NCBI GenBank assembly: GCA_000720375.1 | Contig: JOAA01000029.1 | Coordinates: 1 to 64,000 of the forward strand | DNA length: 64,000 nucleotides | Direction of reading: 5' to 3' | Source: Rhodococcus rhodnii | Lineage (GTDB): Bacteria; Actinomycetota; Actinomycetes; Mycobacteriales; Pseudonocardiaceae | Part shown: piece after piece, positions 34,811 to 43,659 of the stretch | Layout: each line of letters begins with the position of its first letter | Numbering within the stretch: the first letter of the stretch is position 1 | Notes under the pieces: generated by a model | What the model was told of the DNA's origin: nothing | The model's input: the letters and a program-made list of their open reading frames with translations, nothing else | Database searches by the model: none | Program-made: the position numbers and the translations under genes

Positions 34811-36625
34811 TCAGGCCTCCTTCACTGTGGGACCGGTACGGCCGCTGCTGGCCGGTTGGGTTTGCTCGGCCGCGTGGCTCTCGCGGTGCGCGGCACCGAG
34901 CCCGACGAGCTTGGGGTTGGACAGCTTCTTCGACCGCGACACCATCGCCACCAGCGGATGCGTCACCAGGAAGACCACGATCAGGTCGAGGACCGTGGAC
35001 ATGCCCAGGGTGAACGCGAAGCCCTTCACCTGGCCGACCGCGAGCAGGTACAGCACGGCGGCGGACAGGAAGAGCACCGCGTCGGCGGACAGGATCGTGC
35101 GGCGGGCACGGACCCACGCGCGCGGTACGGCTGAGCGGAATGTTCGGCCTTCCCGCATCTCGTCCTTTAGTCGTTCGAAGAACACCACGAACGAGTCCGC
35201 GGTGAAACCGATCGCGACGATCAGACCGGCGACGCCCGCCAGGTCGAGGCTGTAGCCGATGAACCGGCCGAACAGAACGATGATCGCGTAGACGATCGCG
35301 AACGACAGTGCCAGCGACAGGATCGTCAGCACGCCGAGCAGGCGGTAGTAGAACAAGCAGTAGATGAACACCAGCAGCAGGCCGATCGCGCCGGCGATGA
35401 TGCCCGCCTGCAACGAGGCCAGGCCGAGGGTCGCCGACACGGTCTCGGCGTCCGACGACTGGAACGACAGCGGCAGCGAACCGTACTTCAGCACGTCGGC
35501 CAGTGCGGTCGCGGTGCGCTGGTTGAAGTTACCGCTGATCTCGGTGTTGCCGCCGGGGATCGGGCCGCGGATCTCCGGGGCCGAGACCACCTGGGTGTCG
35601 AGCACGAACGCGGCGCGCTGGCCGACGTTGGCGGCGGTGAACTTGGCCCAGATGTCCGAGCCCGTGCCGTTGAAGGACAGGTTGACCACGAAGCCCGCGC
35701 CCTGCGAGTTCGGGGCGGCGTTGGCGTCGCTGATGTCCGTTCCGCGCAGGAACACCTTGCTCAGAACGAACTTCTCGTCGCCCTCCTGGCTGCAGGCGAC
35801 CAGCGGCAGGTTCGGGTCGTCGTTGCCGACCAGCGGGTCGTCGCCCTCACAGTTCAACGACAACAGCGCGGTCTGCTGTGCGGTCTGGTCGGCCTGCGGG
35901 GCGTTGCCGCCGTCCTCGACACCGGCCAGCGCCGGGTTCTGCCGGATGTCACGCGCGGCCTTGATCTGCGCGGCGACCTCAGGGCTGACGGCACCCGTGT
36001 TGCCGGGGTCCGGGGCGGGCTGGGTAGTGGGCGGCGTGGCCGGGGTGCTGGGGGTGTTGCTACCCGACGTCGGCGGCTGCTGCTGCACGTGCGGCGCGGT
36101 ACGGCCCTGCGGCTGGTTGCTGGCCGGCGGAGCACCGGCGGTCGGGCTGCCGGACGGAGGAGGCGTGGCGGACTGGCTGCCGGACGGCGGTGGCTGGGTC
36201 CCGCTCGTCGGCGGCGTCTGCGAGGCCGGAGGCTGCTGAGGCGTGTTCGGGATCGCCTGCAGGACCTTGCGGAAGCCGAGGGTCGCGGTCTGGCCAAGTT
36301 CTTTGGCCTTCTCGCCGCCGTCACCGGGCACCGTGATCACGATGTTGTTGCCGTCGAGGACGACCTCGGCACCGCTGATGCCCTGGCCGTTGACGCGCGT
36401 CTCGATGATCTGCCGTGCCTGGTTGAGTGACTCAGGGCTCGGCGCGTTGCCGTCCAGCGTTCGCGCGGTCAGCACCACACGGGTGCCGCCTTTGAGGTCG
36501 ATGCCCAGCTTGGGGACCGGCTTGTGGTCACCAGTGCCGAACACCAGGCCGTAGAGGACCGCGATGATCGCTATGAAGAAGGCGAGATAACGAACGGGGC
36601 GGAAGTGCCCAGCCGATGGTGCCAC
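34811..36625 (-). CDS. secD: Protein translocase subunit SecD
   Basis: 604 residues with GIDLKGGTRVVL, the P1 head region, and the six-helix RND-like membrane domain (GLIVAIGFTADSFVVFFERLKDEMREG). The extracytoplasmic domain contains an insert of about 100 residues (about 140-240) that is extremely Pro/Ser/Thr/Gln-rich (PPSGSQSATPPPSGSPTAGA), probably flexible. Such a linker is common but variable in actinobacterial SecD. GTG start. An inverted repeat lies in the 148-nt gap upstream. Confidence 0.95.
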   Translation of the reverse strand: MAPSAGHFRPVRYLAFFIAIIAVLYGLVFGTGDHKPVPKLGIDLKGGTRVVLTARTLDGNAPSPESLNQARQIIETRVNGQGISGAEVVLDGNNIVITVPGDGGEKAKELGQTATLGFRKVLQAIPNTPQQPPASQTPPTSGTQPPPSGSQSATPPPSGSPTAGAPPASNQPQGRTAPHVQQQPPTSGSNTPSTPATPPTTQPAPDPGNTGAVSPEVAAQIKAARDIRQNPALAGVEDGGNAPQADQTAQQTALLSLNCEGDDPLVGNDDPNLPLVACSQEGDEKFVLSKVFLRGTDISDANAAPNSQGAGFVVNLSFNGTGSDIWAKFTAANVGQRAAFVLDTQVVSAPEIRGPIPGGNTEISGNFNQRTATALADVLKYGSLPLSFQSSDAETVSATLGLASLQAGIIAGAIGLLLVFIYCLFYYRLLGVLTILSLALSFAIVYAIIVLFGRFIGYSLDLAGVAGLIVAIGFTADSFVVFFERLKDEMREGRTFRSAVPRAWVRARRTILSADAVLFLSAAVLYLLAVGQVKGFAFTLGMSTVLDLIVVFLVTHPLVAMVSRSKKLSNPKLVGLGAAHRESHAAEQTQPASSGRTGPTVKEA

Positions 36626-36680
36626 GTCTGTCCGTCTCTCTATGTGTCACTAGTTGGGAACCGGGTTGGGTTGGTCATGA

Positions 36681-36722
36681 CGCTGCGCCCGCACCCGTTC
36701 TCGAATGGGTGAGGGCGCAGCG
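36681..36722 (-). promoter_or_regulatory. Long hairpin between yajC and secD
   Basis: Outer arms CGCTGCGCCC (36681-36690) and GGGCGCAGCG (36713-36722) are perfect; inside, CACCCGTTC and GAATGGGTG pair with one mismatch around a 2-nt loop, giving a near-continuous stem of about 20 bp. On the minus strand it lies 51 nt after the yajC stop and 55 nt before the secD start, with no U tract. It may be an attenuator, a processing site or a partial terminator that tunes secD relative to yajC. Confidence 0.6.
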
Positions 36723-36773
36723 TACCGCGAAGGCGATGAGGTTGGTGTTTCCCCAGCGCTCAGTGAATTGCGG

Positions 36774-37190
36774 TCAGCTCTTTTTGGTCTGCTCAAGCGG
36801 CGGGGCGACCTCGGCCGTGGACTTCGGCGTCTCAGTGGCGACGGTCTTCTCGGCCTTGTCGTTGGCCGGGGTCTCCTCGACCTCGGCGACAGCCTCGTCG
36901 TCCTCGACGGTCTCCTCGACCACATCGTCGCTGACCTTCTCGCGGATGGCCGCGCGCAGCCAGGTAGTCACGATGCCGTCGGCGATCTCGATGTCAACCG
37001 TGGCGTCATCGGAGGTGTTCGCCACGTAGCCGTAAAGGCCCGAAGTGGTCATCACCTTGTCGCCGACCTCGATCGAGTTCTGCAGTTCCTGCTGCTGCTG
37101 CATCGCCCGCTTCTGCTTGCGGCTCATCAGCACCATGGGCACGATGAGCACCGCGATCAGCAGAAACGGAAGCAGTTGCCCGAGGTTCAT
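36774..37190 (-). CDS. yajC: Preprotein translocase accessory subunit YajC
   Basis: 138 residues from the ATG at 37188-37190 (MNLGQLLPFLLIAVLIV), with GGAG upstream. One N-terminal membrane helix is followed by the YajC core MVLMSRKQKRAMQQQQELQNSIEVGDKVMTTSGLYGYVANT and a long Glu/Val/Thr-rich acidic tail. YajC associates with SecDF. Order yajC-secD-secF is conserved. Confidence 0.93.
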   Translation of the reverse strand: MNLGQLLPFLLIAVLIVPMVLMSRKQKRAMQQQQELQNSIEVGDKVMTTSGLYGYVANTSDDATVDIEIADGIVTTWLRAAIREKVSDDVVEETVEDDEAVAEVEETPANDKAEKTVATETPKSTAEVAPPLEQTKKS

Positions 37191-37304
37191 TTCTCTCCGT
37201 TCGGCGGACATCCCGTTGGAGTGGAAATGCCCGATTGTTCTGGTTGCCTGCCGCCGAGTGTGCCACCAGCGCGTTACGCCCAGACATTCAGCCTGTGCGC
37301 GCGG

Positions 37305-38357
37305 TCACTCGTCGAACAGCGTAGGCGCCGCTTGACCTGGTGCGTCGCTCGGGGCTTGCAACCCGAGATGCGCCCACGCGGTCGCTGTCGCTACTCGGCC
37401 ACGAGGGGTTCTTGCCAGCATGCCAGCGCGTACCAGGTACGGCTCGCACACTTCCTCCACGGTAGTTGACTCTTCCCCCACGGCGACAGCCAAAGTCGAA
37501 ATACCGACCGGTCCGCCGCCGAATGACCTGACCAGCGCGTTCAATACGGCCCTGTCCAGGCGGTCCAGGCCCAGTTCGTCGACGTCGTAGACCTCGAGCG
37601 CGGCCCTGGCGACGTCAACTGTGACCGCACCGTTAGCTCGGACCTCCGCGTAGTCGCGGACACGGCGCAGCAGGCGGTTGGCGATACGGGGTGTGCCGCG
37701 CGAGCGCCGCGCGATCTCCATCGCCCCGTCCGGCCGCAGGTCAACGCCCAGAATCGTGGCCGAGCGAGCGAGCACCTGCTCGAGTTCGTGCGGCTCGTAG
37801 AACTCCATGTGCGCGGTGAAGCCGAACCGGTCGCGCAACGGCCCGGTCAGCACGCCGGACCTCGTCGTGGCGCCGACCAGGGTGAACGGCGCGATATCGA
37901 GGGGGATGCTGGTCGCGCCGGGGCCTTTGCCGACCACGACGTCCACCCGGAAGTCCTCCATCGCCAGGTAGAGCATCTCCTCGGCGGGCCGGGCGATCCG
38001 GTGGATCTCGTCGATGAACAGCACGTCGCCCTCGACCAGGTTGGACAGCATCGCGGCGAGGTCGCCCGCGCGTTCGAGAGCCGGACCGGAGGTAATGCGG
38101 ATCGCGCTGCCCAGTTCGGCGGCGATGATCATGGAGAGGCTGGTCTTGCCCAGGCCGGGCGGGCCGGAGAGCAGCACGTGGTCCGGCGGCGCGCCGCGGC
38201 GCATGGCGCCTTCGAGCACCAGTTCCAGCTGCTCACGTACCCGCGCCTGGCCGACGAACTCACTCAGCCGCTTGGGCCGCAGGGTCGCCTCGACGTCGCG
38301 GTCCTCGGGTTCGGCGAGCGGGGACAGCGCGTCCTCGTCGAGGTCGTCGTGGTGCAT
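37305..38357 (-). CDS. ruvB: Holliday junction branch-migration helicase RuvB
   Basis: 350 residues. AAA+ motor: Walker [23 protein letters not shown], Walker [27 protein letters not shown], sensor 1 [18 protein letters not shown], and the C-terminal winged helix with [26 protein letters not shown]. Pairs with RuvA tetramers to migrate Holliday junctions for RuvC to cut. ATG start, 9 nt downstream of ruvA. The ruvC-ruvA-ruvB order is the usual actinobacterial one. Confidence 0.97.
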   Translation of the reverse strand: MHHDDLDEDALSPLAEPEDRDVEATLRPKRLSEFVGQARVREQLELVLEGAMRRGAPPDHVLLSGPPGLGKTSLSMIIAAELGSAIRITSGPALERAGDLAAMLSNLVEGDVLFIDEIHRIARPAEEMLYLAMEDFRVDVVVGKGPGATSIPLDIAPFTLVGATTRSGVLTGPLRDRFGFTAHMEFYEPHELEQVLARSATILGVDLRPDGAMEIARRSRGTPRIANRLLRRVRDYAEVRANGAVTVDVARAALEVYDVDELGLDRLDRAVLNALVRSFGGGPVGISTLAVAVGEESTTVEEVCEPYLVRAGMLARTPRGRVATATAWAHLGLQAPSDAPGQAAPTLFDE

Positions 38358-38366
38358 GCCGCTGCC

Positions 38367-38963
38367 CTATCGCTTGCGACCGAGGATGGCCAGGGACTTG
38401 CGCAGCACCACCGACGTATCGCCCGCGGAGTTCTCCGCGAGCACGCCGTCGACGGCCTGCTCGGCGGCCTTCTGCGCGAACCCGAGGCCGACGAGCGCTT
38501 CGACGACCGAGCTGCGCACCACGCTCGCGGTCGGCGCCACGGGCGATTCACCGCTGGTCGTCAAGGCGCCGACCTTGTCCCGCAGTTCGATGATCAGCCG
38601 CTCCGCACCCTTCTTGCCGATGCCGGGGACCTGCGTGAGCATCGCCACGTTGCCCTCCGACAAGGCCGCCCGCAGCTTGTCGGGCTCGAGCACCGCGAGC
38701 ATCGCCAAGCCGAGCCGTGGTCCGATGCCGGACACGGTCAGAAGCATGTAGAACAGGTCGCGCGCGTCCGTGTCGGCGAAACCGAACAGGGTCAACGAGT
38801 CCTCACGCACGATCAGCGCGGTGTAGAGCTGGGCTTCCTCGCCCCTGCGCAGGGTCGCCAGGCAGGACGGCGCCGCCTGTACCGCGAAGCCGACGCCGCC
38901 GACCTCGATCACGGCGTGGTCGAGCCCGACCGACAGCACCGGGCCACGTACCGACGAGATCAC
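38367..38963 (-). CDS. ruvA: Holliday junction recognition protein RuvA
   Basis: 198 residues from the GTG at 38961-38963 ([26 protein letters not shown]), in a 4-nt overlap with the ruvC stop. OB-fold N-terminus with [16 protein letters not shown]; helix-hairpin-helix elements [15 protein letters not shown] and [22 protein letters not shown]-terminal RuvB-binding domain [19 protein letters not shown]. Length normal. Confidence 0.97.
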   Translation of the reverse strand: MISSVRGPVLSVGLDHAVIEVGGVGFAVQAAPSCLATLRRGEEAQLYTALIVREDSLTLFGFADTDARDLFYMLLTVSGIGPRLGLAMLAVLEPDKLRAALSEGNVAMLTQVPGIGKKGAERLIIELRDKVGALTTSGESPVAPTASVVRSSVVEALVGLGFAQKAAEQAVDGVLAENSAGDTSVVLRKSLAILGRKR

Positions 38964-39529
38964 CGCTTCGCTCCTTTTCGTGCTTCCGCGAGCCGGGCTT
39001 TGTGCACCCTGGCCAACGCCGCCGCGCGCTGCTCGGCTTCGGCGAGCCGGGCACGCATCGGCGCGCGCCAAATGTGACAGATGGCCAACGCGAGCGCGTC
39101 GGCGGCGTCCGCTGTGCCGGGCTTCTGCTGCAGGTTGAGCAGCCGCATCACCATCGCGGTGACCTGGGCCTTGTCGGCCCGGCCCGAGCCGGTGACGGCG
39201 GCTTTCACCTCACTGGGGGTGTGGAATTCGACTTTCAGGCCGCGCCTGGCCGCGGCGACCGCGACCACACCGCCTGCCTGCGCCGTGCCCATTGCCGTCT
39301 GCACGTTGTACTGGCTGAACACGCGCTCGACCGCGACCACGTCCGGCTTGTGCAGATCCAGCCAGTTCTCGACGGCGTCGGAGACCGCGAGCAAGCGGTC
39401 GGCCAATTCAGCCTCGACCGGCGTGCGGACCGTGTCCACCGCGACACAACTGACGTTGCGGCCGGTCCCGCCGTCGACCACAGCGATACCGCACCTGGTC
39501 AAGCCCGGGTCGACACCGAGCACACGCAC
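38960..39529 (-). CDS. ruvC: Holliday junction endonuclease RuvC
   Basis: 189 residues from the GTG at 39527-39529, with AGGGG 7 nt upstream. Catalytic acidic residues are visible in [12 protein letters not shown] (D7), [11 protein letters not shown], and near [12 protein letters not shown]. It is a full-length RNase H-fold resolvase with a basic extended C-terminus ([31 protein letters not shown] region). An SOS box precedes the gene, so it is probably the LexA-controlled head of ruvCAB. Confidence 0.96.
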   Translation of the reverse strand: MRVLGVDPGLTRCGIAVVDGGTGRNVSCVAVDTVRTPVEAELADRLLAVSDAVENWLDLHKPDVVAVERVFSQYNVQTAMGTAQAGGVVAVAAARRGLKVEFHTPSEVKAAVTGSGRADKAQVTAMVMRLLNLQQKPGTADAADALALAICHIWRAPMRARLAEAEQRAAALARVHKARLAEARKGAKR

Positions 39530-39542
39530 ACCATCACCCCTA

Positions 39543-39556
39543 AGAACGCTTGTTCG
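39543..39556 (-). promoter_or_regulatory. SOS box of ruvCAB
   Basis: On the minus strand CGAACAAGCGTTCT matches CGAAC-N4-GTTCG at 9 of 10 fixed positions. It lies 13 nt upstream of the ruvC start and overlaps the likely promoter. ruvC is a known LexA target in mycobacteria. Confidence 0.8.
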
Positions 39557-39616
39557 AGAGCGTAACGGGTGGGTTGTCCGCACACGCGCAGACACGCTTG
39601 TGGTTGGTTGGGCAGC

Positions 39617-40060
39617 GTGACACCCGAAGAGATCATCAAGGCGTTGGACCTGCAGCCGTTGCCGGTGGAAGGCGGGCTGTACAAGGAGAACCTGAACGGT
39701 CACGCGTACGCGTCAGCGATCTACTACATGCTTGTGGCGCCGCAGTTCTCCCGGCTGCACAAGCTCGAACACATCGAGATCTTCGCGTATCACGCCGGTG
39801 CGCCCGCCCGGATGTTGTTGCTGCACCCGGACGGCACGGTCGAACGCCCGGTTCTTGGCATGGATCTGGCGGCTGGTCAGCGGCCGCAGGTGATCGTTCC
39901 GGCGGGAACGTGGCAGGCCACGGAGACGCTCGGCGAATGGAGCCTGCTCGGCACGGTCATGGCGCCGCCGTACAACGAGGACGGCGTGACCTTCGCCGAA
40001 GCAGGCCCCCTCGTCGCCGCCTATCCCGCTGCCGCCTCGGACATATCGCGCTTGGCCTGA
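39617..40060 (+). CDS. DUF985 cupin-fold protein
   Basis: 147 residues from the GTG at 39617. [23 protein letters not shown] is the usual DUF985 start; [29 protein letters not shown], then [34 protein letters not shown] complete the cupin barrel. Cupins of this kind bind small molecules or metal; no function is established. Its 3' end overlaps the convergent antiporter gene by 40 nt. Divergently arranged from ruvC across the SOS box region. Confidence 0.9.
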   Translation: MTPEEIIKALDLQPLPVEGGLYKENLNGHAYASAIYYMLVAPQFSRLHKLEHIEIFAYHAGAPARMLLLHPDGTVERPVLGMDLAAGQRPQVIVPAGTWQATETLGEWSLLGTVMAPPYNEDGVTFAEAGPLVAAYPAAASDISRLA

Positions 40061-41283
40061 CGGCGTTCGGCACGTTTGTCCAGCAAGCTCAGCCACGGCG
40101 CGGTCATCACCGTGGTCACGATGGCAACGACCACCAGGACGCTGAACAGGGCGGGCGTGGCGATCCCGGTCTGTAGTCCGACATTCAGCGCGATGAGTTG
40201 CATCAGGCCGCGGGCGTTCATGAGCACACCGACGCGCATCGCGACGGGACTCTCCTCGCCCGCGAGCCGTCCCGCCAGCCAGCACGCGCCGAACTTGCCG
40301 GCGATCGCCACGGCGACGCAGGCGACGGTGAGCAGCACCAGCGGCACCGTGAACAGCAGGCCGAACGACGTGTTCAGGCCGGAGTAGGCGAAGAACAACG
40401 GCAGGAACACGAGTTTGGTCACCGGGCTGATCGCGGCGACGACCCGGTTGGCCACTTCACCGCGCGGGAAGATGAACCCGACGCAGAAGCCGCCGAACAC
40501 CGAGTACAGCCCGATCGAGTCGGTCCACCAGGCCGCCGCGAACAGCACGATCGCGGTGACCAGCACGAGGTGTTCGATGGCCGTGCCGGGGCGCGACATC
40601 AGCCACGCCAGGGCTGGCTTGGCTCCGAAGTACAGGATCACCAAGAACAGCACGGTGCCGCCTGCGGTGACCAGGATGCGGTTCGGGTCGCCGGTGGCCA
40701 GACCGATCGTGACCGCCAACAGGATCCACGCGATGCCGTCGTCGATCGCGCCGGAGGCCATCGCCAGCGAGCCGAGCCTGCTGCCGGTGAGTTTCCGTTC
40801 GGTGATGATCCTCGCCAGCATCGGGAACGCGGTGATCGCCAGGGTCACGCCGACGAACAACGCGGACACACCTAATGGGATGTCTTCGTTGAGCACGTCG
40901 ACTTGTCCGTGCATCAACAGGATCAGCGCGACGCCCAGTACGAGCGGGGCGGTCACCCCGGCCAGCGAGATCGTCCCGGCCGGGCGGCCGAGGCCGCGGA
41001 CCTTCTGCGAGGCGAACTCGTGGCCGACCTCGAACATGAACGCGACGAGACCGATGTGGCTGACGACGTACAGCATCGGCCGGACCGCGTCGGGGAACAA
41101 CGCTTCCTGAACGCCGGGGAACAGCAGGCCCAGCAACGACGGTCCGAGCAGGACGCCGGCGATCATCTCGCCGACGACCGGCGGCTGGCCGAGCCGGCGG
41201 GCGGCCATCGCCACCAGTCGGCATGTGATCAAGATGATGACCGCGGCGAGGAAGAACCGCGCGGTAGTGGTGGCGATATCCAT
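40021..41283 (-). CDS. CPA2-type cation:proton antiporter
   Basis: 420 residues from the ATG at 41281-41283, with GAGGGG 6 nt upstream. About 12 membrane helices, starting FFLAAVIILITCRLVAMAARRLGQPPVVGEMIAGVLLGPSLLG, the classic Na+/H+ exchanger (KefB/NhaS-like) motif, and with FMFEVGHEF and MASGAIDDGIAWILLAVTIGLA (ion-binding Asp pair). It lacks a C-terminal TrkA domain. It starts 10 nt after the P450 stop, so it is probably co-transcribed with the three oxidoreductases; the link might be cytoplasmic pH or export of an acid, which is inference. Confidence 0.9.
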   Translation of the reverse strand: MDIATTTARFFLAAVIILITCRLVAMAARRLGQPPVVGEMIAGVLLGPSLLGLLFPGVQEALFPDAVRPMLYVVSHIGLVAFMFEVGHEFASQKVRGLGRPAGTISLAGVTAPLVLGVALILLMHGQVDVLNEDIPLGVSALFVGVTLAITAFPMLARIITERKLTGSRLGSLAMASGAIDDGIAWILLAVTIGLATGDPNRILVTAGGTVLFLVILYFGAKPALAWLMSRPGTAIEHLVLVTAIVLFAAAWWTDSIGLYSVFGGFCVGFIFPRGEVANRVVAAISPVTKLVFLPLFFAYSGLNTSFGLLFTVPLVLLTVACVAVAIAGKFGACWLAGRLAGEESPVAMRVGVLMNARGLMQLIALNVGLQTGIATPALFSVLVVVAIVTTVMTAPWLSLLDKRAERRQAKRDMSEAAAG

Positions 41284-41293
41284 GTGGTGCCCC

Positions 41294-42616
41294 TCAGTCC
41301 ACGGCCAGCCGGCCATCCAGTTGTTCGAAGTAGTGCCCGCACAGCCGTTTGCGGCGCGCGTCCCAGACCATGTAGCTGCCCAGCACGAGCTGGGTGATGC
41401 TGCGCGTCACGTCTTCCCAGCGGTCACGCAAACGCATGACCGCCAGCCGCCTACCGACCGGTCGGGTGGCTTCCGACCGGTCGGTCAGGAGGCAGGGACC
41501 GCGGTTGGGAATCGATCGCGTGTGCGCCGCGGATGTGCGCAATTCGAAACGCGCGAGCGTCGTCCGCGCGACGGCGCGCATCGTGATTGGCATCAGGCCG
41601 CGCGCCGGGCACGCGCGGTTGGCCGTCACGCCGTATGGGATGTGATTGACGTCTTTGACGGTGAGCGTCTTCCACCGTTCCGGGTCGAAGCGTTCCGGAT
41701 GCTCGAAGCCCGCTTGGTGGAAATCGGGGTAGTTGAACAGAAGCACCGAGCCGGTTGGGATCGTGCCGATCTCGCCCGTGGTGATGCGGTGCGCGACGCC
41801 GAACAACGGGTACAGGCGTAAGGCTTCGTCCATGACGTGGTCGAACTCGACCGTGCCGTCCAGCAGACCGCGTTGCACGTCAGGGTGTTGCGCGATCGCC
41901 ATGAGCAGATGCGCCATCGCTTCGCTGGACTGCACGACCGCCGTGTTGAAGAACGTGCCCTGCAAGTACCAAGCCTGTTCCTGAACGGTGAGGACGTCAG
42001 GCAACCGATGCGGTACTTCGCCCGCCTCGATGCGCGCGACCAAGTAACGCGTCAGCCGTTCGCGGCGCGCCATGTGCCGCAGACCGCAGCACTTGAGCGA
42101 CGTGACCACGTCGTCGGCGTTGCCGACGATCAGGTCGCGGGCGGCCCTCGGGCAGGGTTCGTCGAAGACCATCTCGTAGTAGAACTCGGCCCAGATCGGC
42201 ATCATCAGGTCACGGAGCCGGACTTCGTTCGTTGGCTTCGTCAAAAGTTCGCCGAGGACACGGTCAGCGCACGCTTCGGCGACGGTCGCCGCTTTGGTGT
42301 GTGCGCCGGCCAGAATGCGCCGGGTTGTCCGGGCGACTTCGGTATACCACTCGCCGGGTTCGAGGTGCTCCTGATGCACCTGCGGTCCGGGGGCGAGCCA
42401 GTACCAGAACAAATCGGACAACACGGCGCCACGGCTGCGTCCGTTGGCCGAGGGGTTCTCGTACAGCGCGCGGAATTGCGTGACCTCGACCTGGATGCCT
42501 TCTTTGCCGTTGATGTGCGCGAAGATCCGCAGCCGTAATCGGATGACCAGTGCGGGTAACCAGAACGGCAGGCTGACCAGAAACCCGAGCAGGATGGCGA
42601 GGATCGCGATCAACAT
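41294..42616 (-). CDS. Divergent, membrane-anchored cytochrome P450
   Basis: 440 residues from the ATG at 42614-42616, with GGGAGG 4 nt upstream. An N-terminal helix (MLIAILAILLGFLVSLPFWLPALVI) suggests membrane anchoring, unusual for a bacterial P450. The K-helix ExxR is EALR (264-267), the PERF-like motif is HPERFDPERW, and the heme loop IPYGVTANRACPARG places Cys336 as ligand, but the Gly four residues before the Cys is Ala. The I-helix AGxxT motif is not recognisable (TFFNTAVVQSSEA instead). It overlaps the FMN oxidase gene by 7 nt. Substrate unknown. Confidence 0.82.
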   Translation of the reverse strand: MLIAILAILLGFLVSLPFWLPALVIRLRLRIFAHINGKEGIQVEVTQFRALYENPSANGRSRGAVLSDLFWYWLAPGPQVHQEHLEPGEWYTEVARTTRRILAGAHTKAATVAEACADRVLGELLTKPTNEVRLRDLMMPIWAEFYYEMVFDEPCPRAARDLIVGNADDVVTSLKCCGLRHMARRERLTRYLVARIEAGEVPHRLPDVLTVQEQAWYLQGTFFNTAVVQSSEAMAHLLMAIAQHPDVQRGLLDGTVEFDHVMDEALRLYPLFGVAHRITTGEIGTIPTGSVLLFNYPDFHQAGFEHPERFDPERWKTLTVKDVNHIPYGVTANRACPARGLMPITMRAVARTTLARFELRTSAAHTRSIPNRGPCLLTDRSEATRPVGRRLAVMRLRDRWEDVTRSITQLVLGSYMVWDARRKRLCGHYFEQLDGRLAVD

Positions 42617-43659
42617 CGGACCTCCCTGACGAGATCGCGCGCGACGTGGTCCACCGATGCGCAACCGCAGAACGCGAACGCGCGGTCGGTTTCGGCGCGA
42701 AGCAGCTCCAGTACTTCGGTGACGCCTTCTTCGCCACGCGCGGCCAAACCCCACAAAACGGGTCTGCCGATCCCGACAGCCCGCGCGCCAAGCGCGAGCG
42801 CTTTGACGACATCCGTTCCGCGACGAACTCCGCCGTCGACGAGCACCGGGACGTCAACGGCCGCCGCGATGTCCGCGACCGCGTCGATCGCGGCAACGAC
42901 GGTGTCCAGTTGACGACCTCCGTGGTTGGACACGAGCAGTCCGCTGACGCCGTGCTCAACCGCGGCCATCGCGTCGGCGGGGTGCAGGACTCCTTTGAGG
43001 ACGATCGGCAGATCGGTCATGGCCGCGACGCGATCGATGTGGTCCCACGACAATTCGGGAACCATCTCGATGTTCCGCACGCCGCCGTCGGCGGCGAGGT
43101 CGCGCATGTTCTCGCAGTGCATGCCGGGTGGCAGATCGTGGAAGTCGTTGTGGTTATCGCGTTCCCGCCAGCCGAACACCGGCGAGTCGACCGTGACGAC
43201 CAACGCGCGGCACCCCGCGTCCTCCGCGCGTTGGATCAACGTCCGCGTGATTCCGATATCAGATTGGATATAGGCCTGGAACCACAGCACGAGGTCGGCG
43301 CCGCCGGCCTTGGCGATGTCGCCGATCGACACGGTCGACGCCATGCTCGCGATCATGACCACGCCCGCCTTCGCGGCCGCTCGCGCCGTCGCCTGCTCCC
43401 CTTCCGGATCGGCCAGCCGGTGAAACGCGGTTGGCGAGAGAACGACCGGCATCGTCACCTCGCTGCCGAGCAACGTCGTGCTCAGATCGCGGTTCGCGTG
43501 CCCGCGCAGCACGCGAGGCAACAAGCGAAGCCGAGCGAACGCACGTTCGTTCGCCCGCACCGTTACCTCGTCGTCCGCGCCGCCGGCGATGAAGTCGTAG
43601 GCGTACCGCGGCAGCCGGTCCCGGGCCAGCGCCTCGAATTCCCTGACCGAGAACGGCAT
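42610..43659 (-). CDS. FMN-dependent alpha-hydroxy-acid oxidase
   Basis: 349 residues of the lactate/mandelate/glycolate oxidase family. Key elements: YAYDFIAGGADDE near the start, PVVLSPTAFHRLADPEGE, FQAYIQ, VTVDSPVFGWRERD, LPIVLKGVLHPADA (FMN Lys) and SNHGGRQLD with the catalytic His and Arg. Start ATG overlaps the previous stop by 1 nt (TAATG). Substrate cannot be assigned; lactate and mandelate-type acids are possible. Middle gene of the FOXRED2-like-oxidase-P450 set. Confidence 0.9.
   Translation of the reverse strand: MPFSVREFEALARDRLPRYAYDFIAGGADDEVTVRANERAFARLRLLPRVLRGHANRDLSTTLLGSEVTMPVVLSPTAFHRLADPEGEQATARAAAKAGVVMIASMASTVSIGDIAKAGGADLVLWFQAYIQSDIGITRTLIQRAEDAGCRALVVTVDSPVFGWRERDNHNDFHDLPPGMHCENMRDLAADGGVRNIEMVPELSWDHIDRVAAMTDLPIVLKGVLHPADAMAAVEHGVSGLLVSNHGGRQLDTVVAAIDAVADIAAAVDVPVLVDGGVRRGTDVVKALALGARAVGIGRPVLWGLAARGEEGVTEVLELLRAETDRAFAFCGCASVDHVARDLVREVRC

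Noticed and set aside
37788..39077. A 429-residue plus-strand frame over ruvB and ruvA
   Set aside because: Antisense shadow with Arg/Gln-rich composition and no recognisable domain.
43536..43549. A perfect SOS-box match CGAACGCACGTTCG
   Set aside because: It lies inside the coding region of the FMN oxidase, with no promoter or start nearby, and is explained by its codons.
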